A stretch of 64,000 nt of DNA, taken from contig JAKCCV010000004.1 in NCBI GenBank assembly GCA_021838785.1, forward strand, positions 1 to 64,000, in the 5' to 3' direction. Position numbers and translations under genes: made by a program. Shown piece by piece: positions 32,979 through 41,177 of this stretch. The notes beneath the pieces are model-generated. The model was not told where the DNA came from, ran no database searches, and saw only the letters and a list, made by a program, of their open reading frames with translations. This DNA comes from Acidobacteriota bacterium. GTDB taxonomy: Bacteria; Acidobacteriota; Terriglobia; UBA7540. Numbering within the stretch: position 1 is the stretch's first letter; each line of letters starts with the position of its first letter.

Positions 32979-34505
32979 GTGAGGGCATTGGCCGAAGATT
33001 CCGATTATCGCTTGCGCCGCACCCGCTGGCTGCTGTTTCTTCTCTTGGCGGGGGTGACGGCTTCCTTGTGGCCAGGCCGAGCCGGAAGAAGCGAGAACCT
33101 TGTCTTTTACCTTCAAAAGTCCCATGCCGTTCTGCCTCTTCGCACCCTCCACGGCGTTCCTTATCTTCCTGCGCTGCGCTTGCTGACCATTTTTGGAGAA
33201 ATGGGCGGCTTGCACGCCAAGCGCAAGACCATGACGGTCTGGTTCGGAAACACGCGAATTCAACTACGCCAGAATAACAAGGTCATCCGCCTGGACAACG
33301 CGAAGCTGCGCCTCGCTGACCCCGTCCGCATCGAACATGGCGATTGGATGGTTCCGGTCGAATTTCTGACGACGGTTCTACCCACGTTGCTGAATCAGCC
33401 GGTTCATTATCAGGTCAGGGGTCATCGGGTTTTCATCGGTGATATTCAGCCCAATACTTTCACCCTCGGGGTGACAACAATTTCCAATGGAACGCGCCTG
33501 ACCTTTCGTTTTACGCAACCCATCCAATTGCAAACGGCAGCCCGCAATGGGAAATGGGTGCTCTTCCTTGGGCCTCACCCGGTCGAGCCAACTGAGTCGA
33601 GCTACCGACTGACCAACCCCTACATTTCCGAGGTTCGGTTCGACGACCGAGACGGCTTACCGAAGTTGATTCTGACACCATCGAGCGTCGGTTTGAACTT
33701 CTTTCCCACTCTGACCGGAGGTGGTCGAGTGCTGGTAGCGCAAGTCGAGCAACCGCCTGCGCCGGCTGTGGCTCAGTCGCAACCGCCGGCAGCGGTCGCG
33801 CCAACCGCTCCTGCGGCCGGCTCGAGCGCTCTCCCGCTTCCTCAGACTTCAACCGTGGCCCCCAGTTCGACAATAACGCCCCCGCTGCCCGTCGTGGTGC
33901 TGGATGCGGGCGAGGGAGGGACCGATTTTGGAGCACGCGGCAAAAATGGTCTGCTTGAGAAAAACCTCACCGCTCAACTGGTGGCGCGCGTGCGCGTGGC
34001 CTTGATGGCTACAGGCAAATACAAAGTGGTGCTGACTCGTGTCGGCGACGTCAATCTTTCCTCGAACCAGCGAGACATTATTGCCAACATCACCCACCCC
34101 ATCGCCTTTATTAGCTTCCACGCGGGCGATATGGGACCCGCCATCCCACGCATTATGGTTTATAGCTATACCCCAGCTTCACCGCCGGATCAGACCGTGG
34201 CGAGCCTAGGGTCGCCTTTGTTCGTGCCGTGGGATCAGGTTCAACTGAGCTACGCTCCGCAAAGTCTGCGGCTGGCCGAGGATTTGCAGCAGCAGCTCGA
34301 AGCCACGACGCATGATGCCGGCTCGCAACCTCGGCAGGCTCCCGTGCGAGTGCTCCGGAGCGTTGCGGCCCCGGCCACCGCCATCGAAGTGGGAAGCCTT
34401 GCTCCAGACACCAACCCCGCCCCCTTGACCGATCCGACCTTTCAAAACCAGATTGCCGCTGGGGTTGTGCTGGCGCTCGCCGCCTTCCAAGCGGGGGCTT
34501 CCTAG
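32979..34505 (+). CDS. N-acetylmuramoyl-L-alanine amidase-type protein with altered zinc site
   Basis: Amidase_3 enzymes split the bond between muramic acid and L-alanine of peptidoglycan. The 508-aa protein has an N-terminal membrane or signal helix (about residues 15-35), an AMIN-like region to about 250, a proline/alanine-rich linker (about 255-300) and the amidase domain. The expected DPGHGG block reads VVLDAGEGGTDFGARG at about residue 307, so the first zinc histidine is a glutamate. The second glutamate (LLEKNL), the histidine in SFHAGD (about 378) and AIEVGS (about 468) are in place. Whether it is catalytic is uncertain. The start is GTG at 32979 with GGAAGG close by. It sits directly before the GerMN gene. 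Confidence 0.82.
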   Translation: MRALAEDSDYRLRRTRWLLFLLLAGVTASLWPGRAGRSENLVFYLQKSHAVLPLRTLHGVPYLPALRLLTIFGEMGGLHAKRKTMTVWFGNTRIQLRQNNKVIRLDNAKLRLADPVRIEHGDWMVPVEFLTTVLPTLLNQPVHYQVRGHRVFIGDIQPNTFTLGVTTISNGTRLTFRFTQPIQLQTAARNGKWVLFLGPHPVEPTESSYRLTNPYISEVRFDDRDGLPKLILTPSSVGLNFFPTLTGGGRVLVAQVEQPPAPAVAQSQPPAAVAPTAPAAGSSALPLPQTSTVAPSSTITPPLPVVVLDAGEGGTDFGARGKNGLLEKNLTAQLVARVRVALMATGKYKVVLTRVGDVNLSSNQRDIIANITHPIAFISFHAGDMGPAIPRIMVYSYTPASPPDQTVASLGSPLFVPWDQVQLSYAPQSLRLAEDLQQQLEATTHDAGSQPRQAPVRVLRSVAAPATAIEVGSLAPDTNPAPLTDPTFQNQIAAGVVLALAAFQAGAS

Positions 34506-34508
34506 GCC

Positions 34509-35108
34509 ATGTCGCGTCGCGCGGCCTTGTTCGGCATTGTCACCGCCGTCGTGCTGGTGGGCGCTTTTTTCTATTTGCTTCGGCTGAAGCGGCTGACGTT
34601 CGCCCCGATTTCCCCGAAGTCAGAAGCGACCGTGCGCACCAAATTGCGCGAGGCAGCTCTCGCACCTGCCTCAGCCGCCACGCAACTGGTGACGTTATAT
34701 TTCCCCTCCTATGCCACCGGGCTGCTCATTCCGGAAACTCGCCCCTTGGCGCTCGCGGCCAACGATACGGACCGCATCAAGCAGGTGGTCCTGGCCCTCA
34801 TTGAGGGATCGCAAAAGGGGTTGGGGACGGTCTTGCCCCCGTCGGCCACCCTCCGGGCGGTCTTTATGACCTCCGACGGCACGGCCTTTCTCGACTTTTC
34901 CCAAGATGCGCTCACGAACTTTCCGCCGGGGATTGAAAGCGAATCGCTGGCGGTTTACTCCATTGTGGATTCAATCGCCGCAAATGTTCCCGATGTCAAG
35001 CGGGTAAAATTTCTGGTCCAGGGGCAGCAGGTGCGAACGTTGGCGGGCCACATTGACCTGAGCGGCTATTTTGCGCCCAATTCCTCTTGGATCGCCCCAT
35101 CCCAATAA
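34509..35108 (+). CDS. GerMN (sporulation/germination-like) domain protein
   Basis: A membrane helix at residues 7-24 (FGIVTAVVLVGAFFYLLRL) is followed by a GerMN domain with LVTLYFPSYATGLLIPETRP, then VVLALIEGSQKGLG and FLDFSQDALTNFPPG. GerMN domains occur in GerM and in many non-spore formers, where the role is often cell-wall related. Length 199 aa. It starts three bases after the amidase stop, so both are in one transcript and the product may help the amidase. No lipobox cysteine is present. The function in this organism is unknown. Confidence 0.85.
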   Translation: MSRRAALFGIVTAVVLVGAFFYLLRLKRLTFAPISPKSEATVRTKLREAALAPASAATQLVTLYFPSYATGLLIPETRPLALAANDTDRIKQVVLALIEGSQKGLGTVLPPSATLRAVFMTSDGTAFLDFSQDALTNFPPGIESESLAVYSIVDSIAANVPDVKRVKFLVQGQQVRTLAGHIDLSGYFAPNSSWIAPSQ

Positions 35109-35124
35109 ATAAGGAGCCCATAGC

Positions 35125-35901
35125 ATGGCGACCACGCCTCGACCGTTGCGGGGTTTGTTATATTCCGGCGGAAAACTGATGCGGCCCGACGGGCGCGGGG
35201 CTCGTGAACTTCGCCCGGTGGAGATTGTGCCCCACTTCATCAGCAGCGCGGAAGGGTCGGCCTTAATCAAGCTGGGCGAAACTCAGGTGATCTGCACCGC
35301 TTCTCTCGAAGAAAATGTTCCCCCGTTCTTGAAGGGGCAAGGGCGAGGATGGATTTCCAGTGAATATTCCATGATTCCGCGGTCCACCGAGACCCGGACC
35401 CCGCGGGAGGCGGTGCGCGGCAAGCAGAGCGGGCGCACGATGGAGATTCAGCGCCTTATTGGGCGCTCCTTGCGTGCGGTCACCGACCTGGAGGCTTTGG
35501 GCGAGCGCACCCTCATGCTCGATTGCGATGTCATTCGTGCCGACGGCGGCACGCGAACCGCTTCCATTACTGGCTCGATGGTGGCCCTGGGCTTGGCCTT
35601 GCAGAAGCTCCTTCAACTCGGTGTCCTGAGAAAGCAACCGCTGCGGGATTATGTTGCGGCGGTCAGCGTCGGCCTGTTTGGAACCGAGATTTTGCTCGAC
35701 CTCGACTACGCTGAGGATTCAAGCGCCGACGTGGACATGAACGTCGTCATGACCGGCTCAGGCCAGTTGGTGGAGATTCAAGCCGCGGCGGAGAACACCC
35801 CGTTCAACAAGACTTCTCTCATGGACTTGGTCTCCGCTGCCGAACCCGCCATCGCGCATCTCATGGACGTGCAAAGGGCGGTGCTCAAAATAGAGCTGTA
35901 A
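35125..35901 (+). CDS. rph: Ribonuclease PH
   Basis: RNase PH trims the 3' ends of tRNA precursors with inorganic phosphate. Landmarks are LMRPDGRGARELRPVEI, VICTASLEENVPPFLKG, GWISSEYSMIPRST with the conserved RTxR-type segment after it, GRTMEIQRLIGRSLRAV, the catalytic LMLDCDVIRADGGTRTASI and LDYAEDSSADVDMN. Length 258 aa. The ATG at 35125 has AAGGAG upstream. rdgB follows 82 bases later, a pairing that is common across bacteria. Confidence 0.95.
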   Translation: MATTPRPLRGLLYSGGKLMRPDGRGARELRPVEIVPHFISSAEGSALIKLGETQVICTASLEENVPPFLKGQGRGWISSEYSMIPRSTETRTPREAVRGKQSGRTMEIQRLIGRSLRAVTDLEALGERTLMLDCDVIRADGGTRTASITGSMVALGLALQKLLQLGVLRKQPLRDYVAAVSVGLFGTEILLDLDYAEDSSADVDMNVVMTGSGQLVEIQAAAENTPFNKTSLMDLVSAAEPAIAHLMDVQRAVLKIEL

Positions 35902-35983
35902 GCAACTGACCCGCGCCCCAAACTGTCTGAAGGTGCCCGAGGCCGCCCCGACGACGCGGTAACGACCTGAAGTTAAAACCACG

Positions 35984-36622
35984 ATGAGCTCTCCGCGACT
36001 GTTGTATCTGGCTTCATCGAATAAGGGCAAATTGCGAGAGTTCCGCCAAGCCGCGTCTGCCTGCGGCATCGAGCTTCAGGTGGTTCCTGGCTTCGACCGA
36101 CTTCCGCCCTGCCAAGAGGACCAGTCAACCTTTCAGGGCAACGCCCGCAAAAAAGCCTCCTATTACAGCTCCTTGACGACCGGCCTGGTGTTCGCCGACG
36201 ATTCCGGAATCTCAGTGGAGGCTCTCGGTGGCCAGCCCGGCATCCACTCGGCGCGATTCGCCGGCCCTGACGCCACCGACGCTCAGAATGATGCCAAGCT
36301 CTTGGAAGAACTGGCGCGATGTCCGGGCGCTAGCCGGTCGGCTCAATACGTTTGCTGCATCGCGTTGGCCGCGCAACAGCAAATCCTGGGAGTCTTTGAG
36401 GGCACGGTCTGCGGCGTCATCGTGGATACGCCGAAAGGCTCTAATGGTTTCGGCTATGATCCATACTTTTTTTACCCTCCCCTCGGAAAAACCTTTGCCG
36501 AACTTACGCCGGAAGAAAAGTTCGCTGTCTCCCATCGCGGAAACGCTTTCCGCAAACTGTTGGAGTTTCTCACCGCGTCGCAGCTTAGGCCGCGCTCGGC
36601 GGGCCATCTTGACCTGCCATAA
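35984..36622 (+). CDS. rdgB: XTP/dITP diphosphatase (non-canonical purine NTP pyrophosphatase)
   Basis: RdgB/Ham1 removes dITP and XTP to keep inosine and xanthine out of DNA. It begins LYLASSNKGKLREFRQAA, contains DQSTFQGNARKKASYY, LVFADDSGISVEALGGQPG and GSNGFGYDPYFFYP, which carry the nucleotide and Mg2+ binding residues, and ends with FAVSHRGNAFRKL. Length 212 aa, normal for the family. Located after rph as in many genomes. Confidence 0.94.
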   Translation: MSSPRLLYLASSNKGKLREFRQAASACGIELQVVPGFDRLPPCQEDQSTFQGNARKKASYYSSLTTGLVFADDSGISVEALGGQPGIHSARFAGPDATDAQNDAKLLEELARCPGASRSAQYVCCIALAAQQQILGVFEGTVCGVIVDTPKGSNGFGYDPYFFYPPLGKTFAELTPEEKFAVSHRGNAFRKLLEFLTASQLRPRSAGHLDLP

Positions 36623-36707
36623 CTGCGGCTTCAAGAAGGGCTAGCATTGTGGCGGAGAGCGTGCTACGTTATAGGCGAAGAAAGATGATGCCCGGATGGG
36701 AGGCGAT

Positions 36708-37256
36708 ATGCGTTGGCCAAGCGTCCGATTCACAGCGTGGGCGGGATTCGTCTGCTTGCTTCTGAGCATGGGTTCGGGCCCGGCGAAAGCCGCGGGGGGA
36801 CCGGGAATCCTGGCGCCGGCCAGCGGCGCTACCAACGTCTTCTTTAATCCGGTCCCGCTCAATCTCTACGGTGGATTTGGGGCCTTTTCGCTGCCGTTAA
36901 TTCCTTCTTCAACCTCGTATCTCGGCTCTTATTGGTGGGCCGGTCCAAACGCCAGCGATGATCCTCGTCAAGCGGGCTACAATCCGTCGGCCGGCTATCC
37001 GTGGGACTCCGTGACCACGCTTCTGTTAAGTGCGCGGCCCTCTCGCGCCCACGTCACGCTGGACGGTTCCGACGTGGGAGCGGCGCGCGATTTGGGACCC
37101 ATTCAGCTTCCACTCGGTGAGCATACCCTCCGCGTGTCGGCGCCCGGTTACGAACCCTCCACCACCCTCCTGAAGGTGGAGCAGCCCATCGTGCAGAAGC
37201 TCGATGTGCGGCTCACGCCCATCAAGCTTGCAGCCAAGGGTAAATCACCCCATTAG
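36708..37256 (+). CDS. Secreted PEGA-domain protein
   Basis: A signal peptide (residues 1-28, ending near GPAKAAGG) is followed by a glycine/serine/tyrosine-rich stretch of about 80 residues and a PEGA domain (about 105-175) with ARPSRAHVTLDGSDVGAA and GEHTLRVSAPGYEPSTT. PEGA domains occur at the cell surface and in signalling proteins. I chose ATG 36708 because GGGAGG lies just before it. The start of a serine protease gene lies 46 bases downstream, so the two may be co-expressed. Function unknown. Confidence 0.72.
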   Translation: MRWPSVRFTAWAGFVCLLLSMGSGPAKAAGGPGILAPASGATNVFFNPVPLNLYGGFGAFSLPLIPSSTSYLGSYWWAGPNASDDPRQAGYNPSAGYPWDSVTTLLLSARPSRAHVTLDGSDVGAARDLGPIQLPLGEHTLRVSAPGYEPSTTLLKVEQPIVQKLDVRLTPIKLAAKGKSPH

Positions 37257-37302
37257 ACCTCGCTTCTACCCGTCGCCGGTAGTTGCCTTGAGTGCCAAGG
37301 CG

Positions 37303-38061
37303 ATGAGCCCGCGTCGCCGGCCACCGAGCACGATGTGGGCTTGCCGTCGAGCGCTTGTGTTTCTTGTTGCCTTGGCGTGGAGAGCCCCGGCCCAAACAAG
37401 CCCCCATTGGCCTAGCCCGTCGGCCGTGCAGTTGATTGCGGTCGGGCCTGCCGGCTACGAGAAGACCCAGGAATGCTCCGGGACCGCCTTGTGGCTGGAT
37501 GCTCAAGGCGACCTTCTCACCAACGCCCATGTGGTCGAGCTTGCGCAGCGGTGTCTTGAGGGCAGGCGCAAAGCGCAGTTACTGGTCAAATTTTCCAATT
37601 CCTCCGCACCCGAGGCGACGGCCATTCCATGCCGCGTGACGGAGCTCGATAAGCGGCGGGATCTCGCTCTACTTCGCGCCGATTGGTCTCCTGGGTTCAA
37701 GCCGCCGTGGCCGCGGTGGGATGAAAACCCTCTGCCTCGGGGAACCCGGCTGCGCGTGGCAGGCTTTCCGGCGTCCTCTTGGCAGCCGGTCATTCAAACG
37801 GGCTTTGTGATAGGTTATCAATTCGAGCGCCTCCTTCGAGGCCGTCCCGATGCAACCCAAATGCTGGTGATGAAAGTCAGCTTGCGACGAGGATCGAGTG
37901 GCAGCCCCGTTTACCTCGCGGATGGCCGGTTGGTCGGCCTTGTCGAAGCGCGGCTGAGCCACGACCCGACAGAAGCCCTCATCATTCCCGCCCGCTATAT
38001 TGCCAATTTCCTGCGCCGCAGCGCGGTAGTCCATGGGACGCCAACCAGCCATTCTCGGTAG
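37303..38061 (+). CDS. Exported trypsin-like serine protease
   Basis: The S1-type fold is indicated by the catalytic triad: His in TNAHVV (about residue 74), Asp in RRDLALLR (about 120) and Ser in RGSSGSPVYLADGRLVG (about 199). A signal peptide lies within MWACRRALVFLVALAWRAPAQ. No PDZ domain follows, so this is shorter than DegP. Length 252 aa from ATG 37303 with AAGGCG upstream; the ATG at 37333 is an alternative. The substrate is unknown. It follows the PEGA protein gene. Confidence 0.8.
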   Translation: MSPRRRPPSTMWACRRALVFLVALAWRAPAQTSPHWPSPSAVQLIAVGPAGYEKTQECSGTALWLDAQGDLLTNAHVVELAQRCLEGRRKAQLLVKFSNSSAPEATAIPCRVTELDKRRDLALLRADWSPGFKPPWPRWDENPLPRGTRLRVAGFPASSWQPVIQTGFVIGYQFERLLRGRPDATQMLVMKVSLRRGSSGSPVYLADGRLVGLVEARLSHDPTEALIIPARYIANFLRRSAVVHGTPTSHSR

Positions 38062-38203
38062 CGTCAGCGGAGCGATGGGATGGGTTAATAGTTTGGCCTC
38101 GCCGTCATTTTGTTCCCGCCGAGGTCTTCCCATATCCCAATAAATCGCTTAGCATGGTTGGATTGTTCCCGCAGCCTCCGCTCTCGCGGGCAAGCATAAA
38201 ACC

Positions 38204-39661
38204 ATGAGTCAACTTCGCCTTCGATTTGCGCCTTCGCCCACCGGCTACCTGCATGTGGGTGGCGCGCGCACCGCACTCTACAATTGGCTCACCGCGCGAC
38301 GCCACGCCGGAACCTTCATTTTGCGCATTGAAGATACCGATGCCGACCGTTCCCAACCTGAGCTGACGACGGCCATTCTTGAGAGCCTCCAATGGCTGGG
38401 CTTGGATTGGGACGAAGGGCCGTATTACCAATCGCAGCGCCTGGAGCTTTATCGCGCTCGAGCCCAGGAGCTCGAGCGAAGCGGCCATGCCTATCCTTGC
38501 TTCTGCTCGCCGGAGGAACTTCGCGTCAAGCGGGAGCGCGCCGAAGTGGAGCACCGCGCTTGGAAGTACGACGGAACCTGCCGAAATCTTTCCCCCGCCG
38601 AGCAATCTCGCCGTCGCGCCGAGGGCCGCCCGGCCGCCCTCCGCTTTCGAGTGCCGGACTCGGGCCGGACCGCGTTTGAGGACCTGGTCTTCGGCTCCAT
38701 TGAGCTTGCCAACTCGGAAATCGAGGATTTTGTTCTGCTCCGTTCGGACGGTCAGCCAACTTATCATCTCAGCGTCGTGGCCGACGACCTCGATCTTCGC
38801 GTGAGCCATGTCGTCCGAGGCGCGGATCATCTCTCGAACACGCCCAAGCAGATTTTGATGTATCGCGCCCTCGGCGCCCCGGAACCCATCTTCGCTCACC
38901 TGCCGTTGATTTTGGGACCGGATAAACAGCGGCTCTCCAAGCGTCACGGAGCCACCTCGGTCGGCGCCTACCGCGAGCAAGGCATCTTGCCCGAAGCGTT
39001 GACTAATTTTCTGGCGCTGCTCGGCTGGACGCCGCCGAGCGGTAAGGAGATTCTCAGTCGGGAGGAGATGGTCGCCCAGTTTGACCTCAAGGCGGTGTCG
39101 CGTTCGAACGCCGTCTTTGATCCGGAGAAGCTCACCTGGATGAACAGCGAATATTTGCGCCACCTGCCACTTGAAAAACTTCTTCCTCGGGTGGAGGCCC
39201 AGCTCCACGCCGAGGGGCTGTGGAATCCGGCATTTTCTCAAGCTGAGCGTGAGCGCTTTGAGGATTCTGTCCGCCTGTTGCAGACGCGGGCACGGACGCT
39301 TAAGGATTTTTCCCACTCCGGGCGGGCCTTTTTTACGGAGGATTTTTCCTTCGACCCCGAGGCGCGCGCAAAGTTTTGGAAGGAGCCTCATCTTGCCGAC
39401 TGGCTAAGCGAACTGGCACGGCGCCTGCGCAGCCTGAGCCCGTTTGACCTTGAAGGGACCGAAAAATGCCTGCGGGCGCTTGCCGAAGAAAAAGGGGTGC
39501 GCGCCGGGGTGCTCATCAACGCCGCGCGGGTGGCTCTGACCGGCCAGGCTGTGGCTCCCGGCCTGTTTGACGTCATGGTCACGCTCGGCCAGGATCGCGT
39601 GGCGCAGCGACTCGAGAGGGCCGCGGCGTTCCAACGCCAATCACAATCTGCCGGCTCCTGA
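38204..39661 (+). CDS. gltX: Glutamyl-tRNA synthetase
   Basis: GltX charges tRNA-Glu, and in many bacteria also tRNA-Gln before amidation. The class I HIGH-type motif is in RFAPSPTGYLHVGGARTALYN, the KMSKS-type motif in DKQRLSKRHGATSVGAYRE. A zinc-like cysteine region YPCFCSPEELR is present. Anticodon-binding C-terminal domains follow. Length 485 aa. A hairpin-forming CCCGC...GCGGG lies shortly upstream of the ATG. It is convergent with the redox operon terminator. Confidence 0.95.
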   Translation: MSQLRLRFAPSPTGYLHVGGARTALYNWLTARRHAGTFILRIEDTDADRSQPELTTAILESLQWLGLDWDEGPYYQSQRLELYRARAQELERSGHAYPCFCSPEELRVKRERAEVEHRAWKYDGTCRNLSPAEQSRRRAEGRPAALRFRVPDSGRTAFEDLVFGSIELANSEIEDFVLLRSDGQPTYHLSVVADDLDLRVSHVVRGADHLSNTPKQILMYRALGAPEPIFAHLPLILGPDKQRLSKRHGATSVGAYREQGILPEALTNFLALLGWTPPSGKEILSREEMVAQFDLKAVSRSNAVFDPEKLTWMNSEYLRHLPLEKLLPRVEAQLHAEGLWNPAFSQAERERFEDSVRLLQTRARTLKDFSHSGRAFFTEDFSFDPEARAKFWKEPHLADWLSELARRLRSLSPFDLEGTEKCLRALAEEKGVRAGVLINAARVALTGQAVAPGLFDVMVTLGQDRVAQRLERAAAFQRQSQSAGS

Positions 39662-39698
39662 GAAAAAGGCGTGGTCGCGGCAGGCCTGGCCACGCGCC
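39662..39698 (-). terminator. Intrinsic terminator of the ccdA-lgt-tlpA-dsbD-yfcE operon
   Basis: On the minus strand CGTGG...CCACG with flanking GC pairs (39696-39668) is followed by TTTTTCT (39667-39661). It sits just after the small ORF that ends at 39710 and overlaps the last codons of the convergent gltX. This marks the end of the minus-strand operon. Confidence 0.7.
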
Positions 39699-39709
39699 TC
39701 TCAGGGGCC

Positions 39710-39811
39710 TTATCCCGTCCACTTCTCGACTTTCTCAATCACCACAATGGCGAACGCCAAGATGGTCACCGTAACTTCAAGCACGCGCTTGATGTTTTTT
39801 AGGCTCAGCAT
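39710..39811 (-). CDS. Possible 33-aa single-helix membrane protein
   Basis: The short frame begins MLSLKNIKRVLEV and contains one hydrophobic helix (TVTILAFAIVVIEK). GAGGG lies upstream, it begins 11 bases after the yfcE stop, and the operon terminator is right behind it. These support a real small gene, but nothing else does. An upstream in-frame extension to 39922 exists, overlapping yfcE. Confidence 0.4.
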   Translation of the reverse strand: MLSLKNIKRVLEVTVTILAFAIVVIEKVEKWTG

Positions 39812-39822
39812 TCTGTCATCCC

Positions 39823-40410
39823 TCAACTTCCGAGAGAGCTGGATGGGAACGCGGCGCTTGCCGATTCGAGCGAGTACAGATGCGCCGTGATCCCGTCCGG
39901 GCCGATTTTCAGCACGCCGCACGAGCGCGGCAGCGTAAAACGCTTCTTGCCCGCGGCTCCGGGATTAAAGAACAATCGCCGACCCAACCACACTCGGCAC
40001 GGCGCATGGGTGTGGCCAAAGATGACGACCTCGGTCGTTGGTTGGAAGGCCTTTCCCAACTCCTCAGCACGGTGTAAAGGCTCGCCCGGAGCCGGGCTGT
40101 TCCTTCCCAACGCCTCCAGTTCCGCCGGCGGAAAAGGTAAAATGTGCATCAACTCGATGTGGCAACCCGCCAGTTCCAGCTCGCGCGACGGCGGCAGGGA
40201 AACCTCTGGGCTGTCCACGTTGCCGCGGACCGCATAGACCGGCGCAATCCGCTCGAGCGATTCAAGCACGTCTTCCGAGCCAACATCGCCCGCATGGAGA
40301 ATCACCTTCACGCCCGCAAGCGTCTCCGTCAGCAAGGGGTCAAAATAGCCGTGGGTGTCCGACACCACGCCCACCTTCGTGGCCGCACCCAAGCCCCTGC
40401 CCTCACTCAT
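39823..40410 (-). CDS. YfcE/MJ0936-type metallophosphoesterase
   Basis: The calcineurin-like phosphoesterase fold is shown by VGVVSDTHGYFD (metal ligands D and H), ILHAGDVGSEDVL, YAVRGNVDSPE and VIFGHTHAPCRVWLGRRLFFNPG. The family hydrolyses phosphodiesters, with broad substrate range in vitro; the biological substrate is unknown. Length 195 aa. It follows dsbD-alpha by about 130 bases on the same strand and could be part of the same transcript. Confidence 0.88.
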   Translation of the reverse strand: MSEGRGLGAATKVGVVSDTHGYFDPLLTETLAGVKVILHAGDVGSEDVLESLERIAPVYAVRGNVDSPEVSLPPSRELELAGCHIELMHILPFPPAELEALGRNSPAPGEPLHRAEELGKAFQPTTEVVIFGHTHAPCRVWLGRRLFFNPGAAGKKRFTLPRSCGVLKIGPDGITAHLYSLESASAAFPSSSLGS

Positions 40411-40541
40411 CCAATTGGGGTTGCTCTGTCCGATGGCGCACTCTCCATTTTCATCTTAGCCAAAGCCGTGCCCTCTGGCAAAAGGGACCTTCCACGCGCG
40501 GCGAATTGGCCATTCGGCCAACTCGCACCTTCAATTTCAAC

Positions 40542-41150
40542 CTAGTTGAATCGCAGGCGAGAGAAAATTGCAGCGTGAGCGGGTTTCAGCGGGATGTTCG
40601 CTGGCAGGACGGGCACGGTCACCACCAGCGGAATGCTGGTTGGCGCAAAGCAAGCGTGGTCGTTGCACGCCTGATAACTCAACTGACCGTGCAAAACAAT
40701 CTCTGAAGCCTTGCCCGTCCGCCCGACCTTCACCATCAAGCCAATCGGGACCTCCCCTTCGTAAACCGAGAGCGGCGTGTTGGAGAAGGAGAAATGAACC
40801 GCGCGCCCGGTGGGGTAAATCACTTTCATGACCTTAGCGTAGGCTGAGGGGCTGAAGCGTACTTCCGTGGGTATCAGATAGTTGAGCGAGGGATGATGCG
40901 CGTTAATGTGATAGCCGGCGGCGATTCGCACGACGACCGCGGCTTTGATGGCCGACCCGCGATGCGCCCCATTGGTCGCCAGAACCACCCGAGCTTTCGC
41001 CACGGGCGATGATTCTTGAGCTTGCATCGGAACGCCCGTAACCCCCAGCGCAAGCCACGCCGCGAAAAACAATCCCCAAACACCACCAGGCTTTGGCCGG
41101 TTCCGTTGGGTGGGCCGATGGCTCGACGTGACAGGTGAAAGATCTCGCAT
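40542..41150 (-). CDS. DsbD N-terminal (alpha) domain protein, periplasmic
   Basis: The sequence matches the DsbD-alpha/DsbC-interacting fold: AAGYHINAHHPSLNYLIPTEV, then FSFSNTPLSVYEGEVPIGL and the redox pair in LSYQACNDHACFAP. In E. coli, DsbD-alpha passes electrons from the membrane core to periplasmic thiol proteins. Here it is a separate exported protein with a signal peptide (GLFFAAWLALGVTGVPMQA). It lacks the membrane and gamma domains; ccdA four genes upstream supplies the membrane part. I prefer ATG 41150 over TTG 41153. Length 202 aa. Confidence 0.85.
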   Translation of the reverse strand: MRDLSPVTSSHRPTQRNRPKPGGVWGLFFAAWLALGVTGVPMQAQESSPVAKARVVLATNGAHRGSAIKAAVVVRIAAGYHINAHHPSLNYLIPTEVRFSPSAYAKVMKVIYPTGRAVHFSFSNTPLSVYEGEVPIGLMVKVGRTGKASEIVLHGQLSYQACNDHACFAPTSIPLVVTVPVLPANIPLKPAHAAIFSRLRFN

Positions 41151-41177
41151 CAACGTCTCAGGTTTTTGAATCCCCGG

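Noticed and set aside
38105-39391. 428-codon minus-strand frame opposite gltX
   Set aside because: Fully antisense to gltX, basic and low-complexity, no start signal; a shadow.
39887-40237. Plus-strand frames opposite yfcE
   Set aside because: Antisense to a clear metallophosphoesterase; composition of shadow frames.
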